Assembly (NCBI GenBank): GCA_030522415.1
Contig: CM060109.1
Span: forward strand, 25,407,801 to 25,471,800
Source: Channallabes apus
Lineage: Eukaryota; Chordata; Actinopteri; Siluriformes; Clariidae
Length of the DNA stretch: 64,000 nt
Reading direction: 5' to 3'
Shown: positions 62,544-64,000 of the stretch, in pieces
Layout of the letters: each line of letters begins with the position of its first letter
How positions within the stretch are numbered: the first letter of the stretch is position 1
Made by a program: the position numbers and the translations under genes
Notes under the pieces: generated by a model
The model's database searches: none
Seen by the model: only the letters and a program-made list of their open reading frames with translations
What the model was told of the DNA's origin: nothing

Positions 62544-64000
62544 AACCGGATTCCAAAAAAGTTGGAATGCAATGATGTGAAGATGGCAAATGTCAATATT
62601 TTATTCAGAATAGAACATAAATCATGGAACAAAGGTTTAAACTGAGAAAATTCATAATTTTAAGGGAAAAATATGGTGAATCGAAATGTCATGGTGTCAA
62701 CAAATCCCAAAAAAGTTGGGACAAGGCCATTTTCACCACTGTATGGCATCTCCCCTTCTTCTTACAACACTCAACAGAAGTCTGGGGACCGAGGAGACCA
62801 GTTTCTCAAGTTTAGAAATAGGAATGCTCTCCCATTCTTGTCTAATACAGGCCTCTAACTGTTCAATTGTCTTGGGCCTTCTTTGTCGCACCTTCCTCTT
62901 TATGATGCGCCAAATGTTCTCTATAGGGGAAAGATCTGGACTGCAGACTGGCCATTTCAGTACCCAGATCCTTCTCCTACGGAGCCATGATGCTGTGATC
63001 GATGCGGAATGTGGTCTGGCATTATCTTGTTGAAAAATGCAGGGTCTTCCCTGAAAGAGATGATTAGATGTTGTTCTAGAACCTGAATATATTTTTCTGC
63101 ATTGATGGTGCCTTTCCAGACATGCAAGCTGCCCATGCCACACGCACTCATGCAACCCCATACCATCAGAGATGCAGGCTTCTGAACTGACCGTTGATAA
63201 CAACTTGGGTTGTCCTTGTCCTCTTTGGTCCGGATGACATGGCGTCCCACATTTCCAACAAGAACTTCGAATCATGACTCGTCTGACCACAGAACAGTCT
63301 TCCATTTTGCCACACTCCATTTTAAATGATCCCTGGACCAATGAAAACGCCTGTGCTTGTGGATCTTGCTTAGAAATGGCTTCTTCTTTGCACTGTAGAG
63401 TTTCAGCTGGCAATGGCGGATGGCACGGTGGATTGTGTTCACTGACGATGGTTTCTGGAAGTATTCCTGAGCCCATTCTGTGATTTCCTTTACAGTAGCA
63501 TTCCTGTTTGTGGTGCAGTGTCGTTTAAGGGCCCGGAGATCACGGGCATCCAATATGGTTTTACGCCCTTGACCCTTACGCACAGAGATTGTTCCAGATT
63601 CTCTTAATCTTCGGATGATATTATGCACAGTTGATGATGATAACTGCAAAGTCTTTGGAATTTTTCGCTGGGTGACACCTTTCTGATATTGCTCCACTAT
63701 TTCTGCGCAACATTGTGGGAATTGGTGATCCTCTACCCATCTTGGCTTCTGAGAGACACTGCCACTCTGAGAAGCTCTTTTTATACCCAATCATGTTGCC
63801 AATTAACCTAATTACTGTTAATTGGTCTTCCAGCTCTTTGTTATGCTCAAATTTACTTTTTCCAGCCTCTTATTGCTACTTGTCCCAACTTTTTTGGGAT
63901 TTGTTGACACCGTGAAATTTGTAATCAACATGTTTTTCCTTTAAAATGATACATTTTCTCGGATTAAACTTTTGATCTGTCATCTATGTTCTATTCTGAA
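62540..64000 (-). mobile_element. Tc1/mariner element 4 (IR/DR type), right end cut by window edge
   Basis: The left end contains CAAACCGGATTCCAAAAAAG (outer repeat, near 62542) and AAATCCCAAAAAAGTTGGGA (inner repeat, near 62703), i.e. two direct repeats per TIR. The inverse of 62594-62727 is found at about 63872-64000 and runs off the window. Inserted at the end of a TA microsatellite. Confidence 0.9.
62733..63790 (-). pseudogene. Tc1 transposase pseudogene (one stop, one frameshift)
   Basis: The first part (63790 down to 63275) holds the DNA-binding region and ends VLWSDES, the first catalytic Asp motif, where TGA 63272-63274 interrupts. The same frame continues to about 63040 ([30 protein letters not shown]). 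A one-base shift then leads to the frame with [12 protein letters not shown] (second Asp) and CSPDLSPIENIW (Glu), ending at 62733. All three catalytic residues persist. Confidence 0.9.

Overview
This is a vertebrate window, almost certainly from a ray-finned (teleost) fish. It holds one host gene with GT-AG introns plus the transposon mix typical of fish: Tc1 elements with long terminal inverted repeats (TIRs), PIF/Harbinger elements with CWG target-site duplications (TSDs), hAT-type elements with 8-bp TSDs, Gypsy, BEL/Pao, an L2 LINE tail and a class I-like endogenous retrovirus (ERV). The species cannot be named from the sequence. Nothing suggests a prokaryote; there is no operon and no CRISPR array.

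Layout. 1-6544: a Tc1 element with an intact 340-aa transposase (cut by the window edge), a decayed hAT element, and a Harbinger element split by a second Tc1. 6545-15270: the mitochondrial NADP-dependent malic enzyme gene me3, with 14 coding exons giving 619 aa. It is apparently intact and carries Tc1 relics in two introns. 15271-16855: intergenic relics. 16856-60045: a very deep nest of transposons with no host gene recognised. 60046-64000: further hAT-like and Tc1 elements, the last cut by the window edge.

The nest can be read from its junctions. A Gypsy element (A, 16856-19080) is cut by element X, copy A. X-A is cut by an ERV (20651-58806). The ERV is cut three times: in gag by a non-autonomous Harbinger element (22934-35226), in the reverse transcriptase by Gypsy B (36572 to about 49175), and in its 3' LTR by a BEL/Pao element (52563-58701, 5-bp TSD). 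The Harbinger element is itself cut by a second copy of X (X-B, 24781-35159), which is cut by a 1118-bp element with an 8-bp TSD. Gypsy B is cut by an L2 LINE and by an antisense Gypsy C fragment. The LTR of Gypsy C is cut by element Z (40253-45526), which is cut by a hAT-like MITE. That makes six levels on one branch and seven on the other, with clean TSDs at most joints. Two insertions have their empty site preserved in a paralogous copy inside the same window.

Most interesting: (i) elements X and Z, large mostly non-coding elements with CAG termini that share a core of about 1.9 kb; I cannot assign either to a family with confidence. X-B also carries exon-like remnants, including a C-terminal coding exon on the minus strand. 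(ii) The ERV LTRs differ by about 3 substitutions and one 5-bp gap, although the provirus has since absorbed some 30 kb of insertions. All retroviral reading frames are broken.
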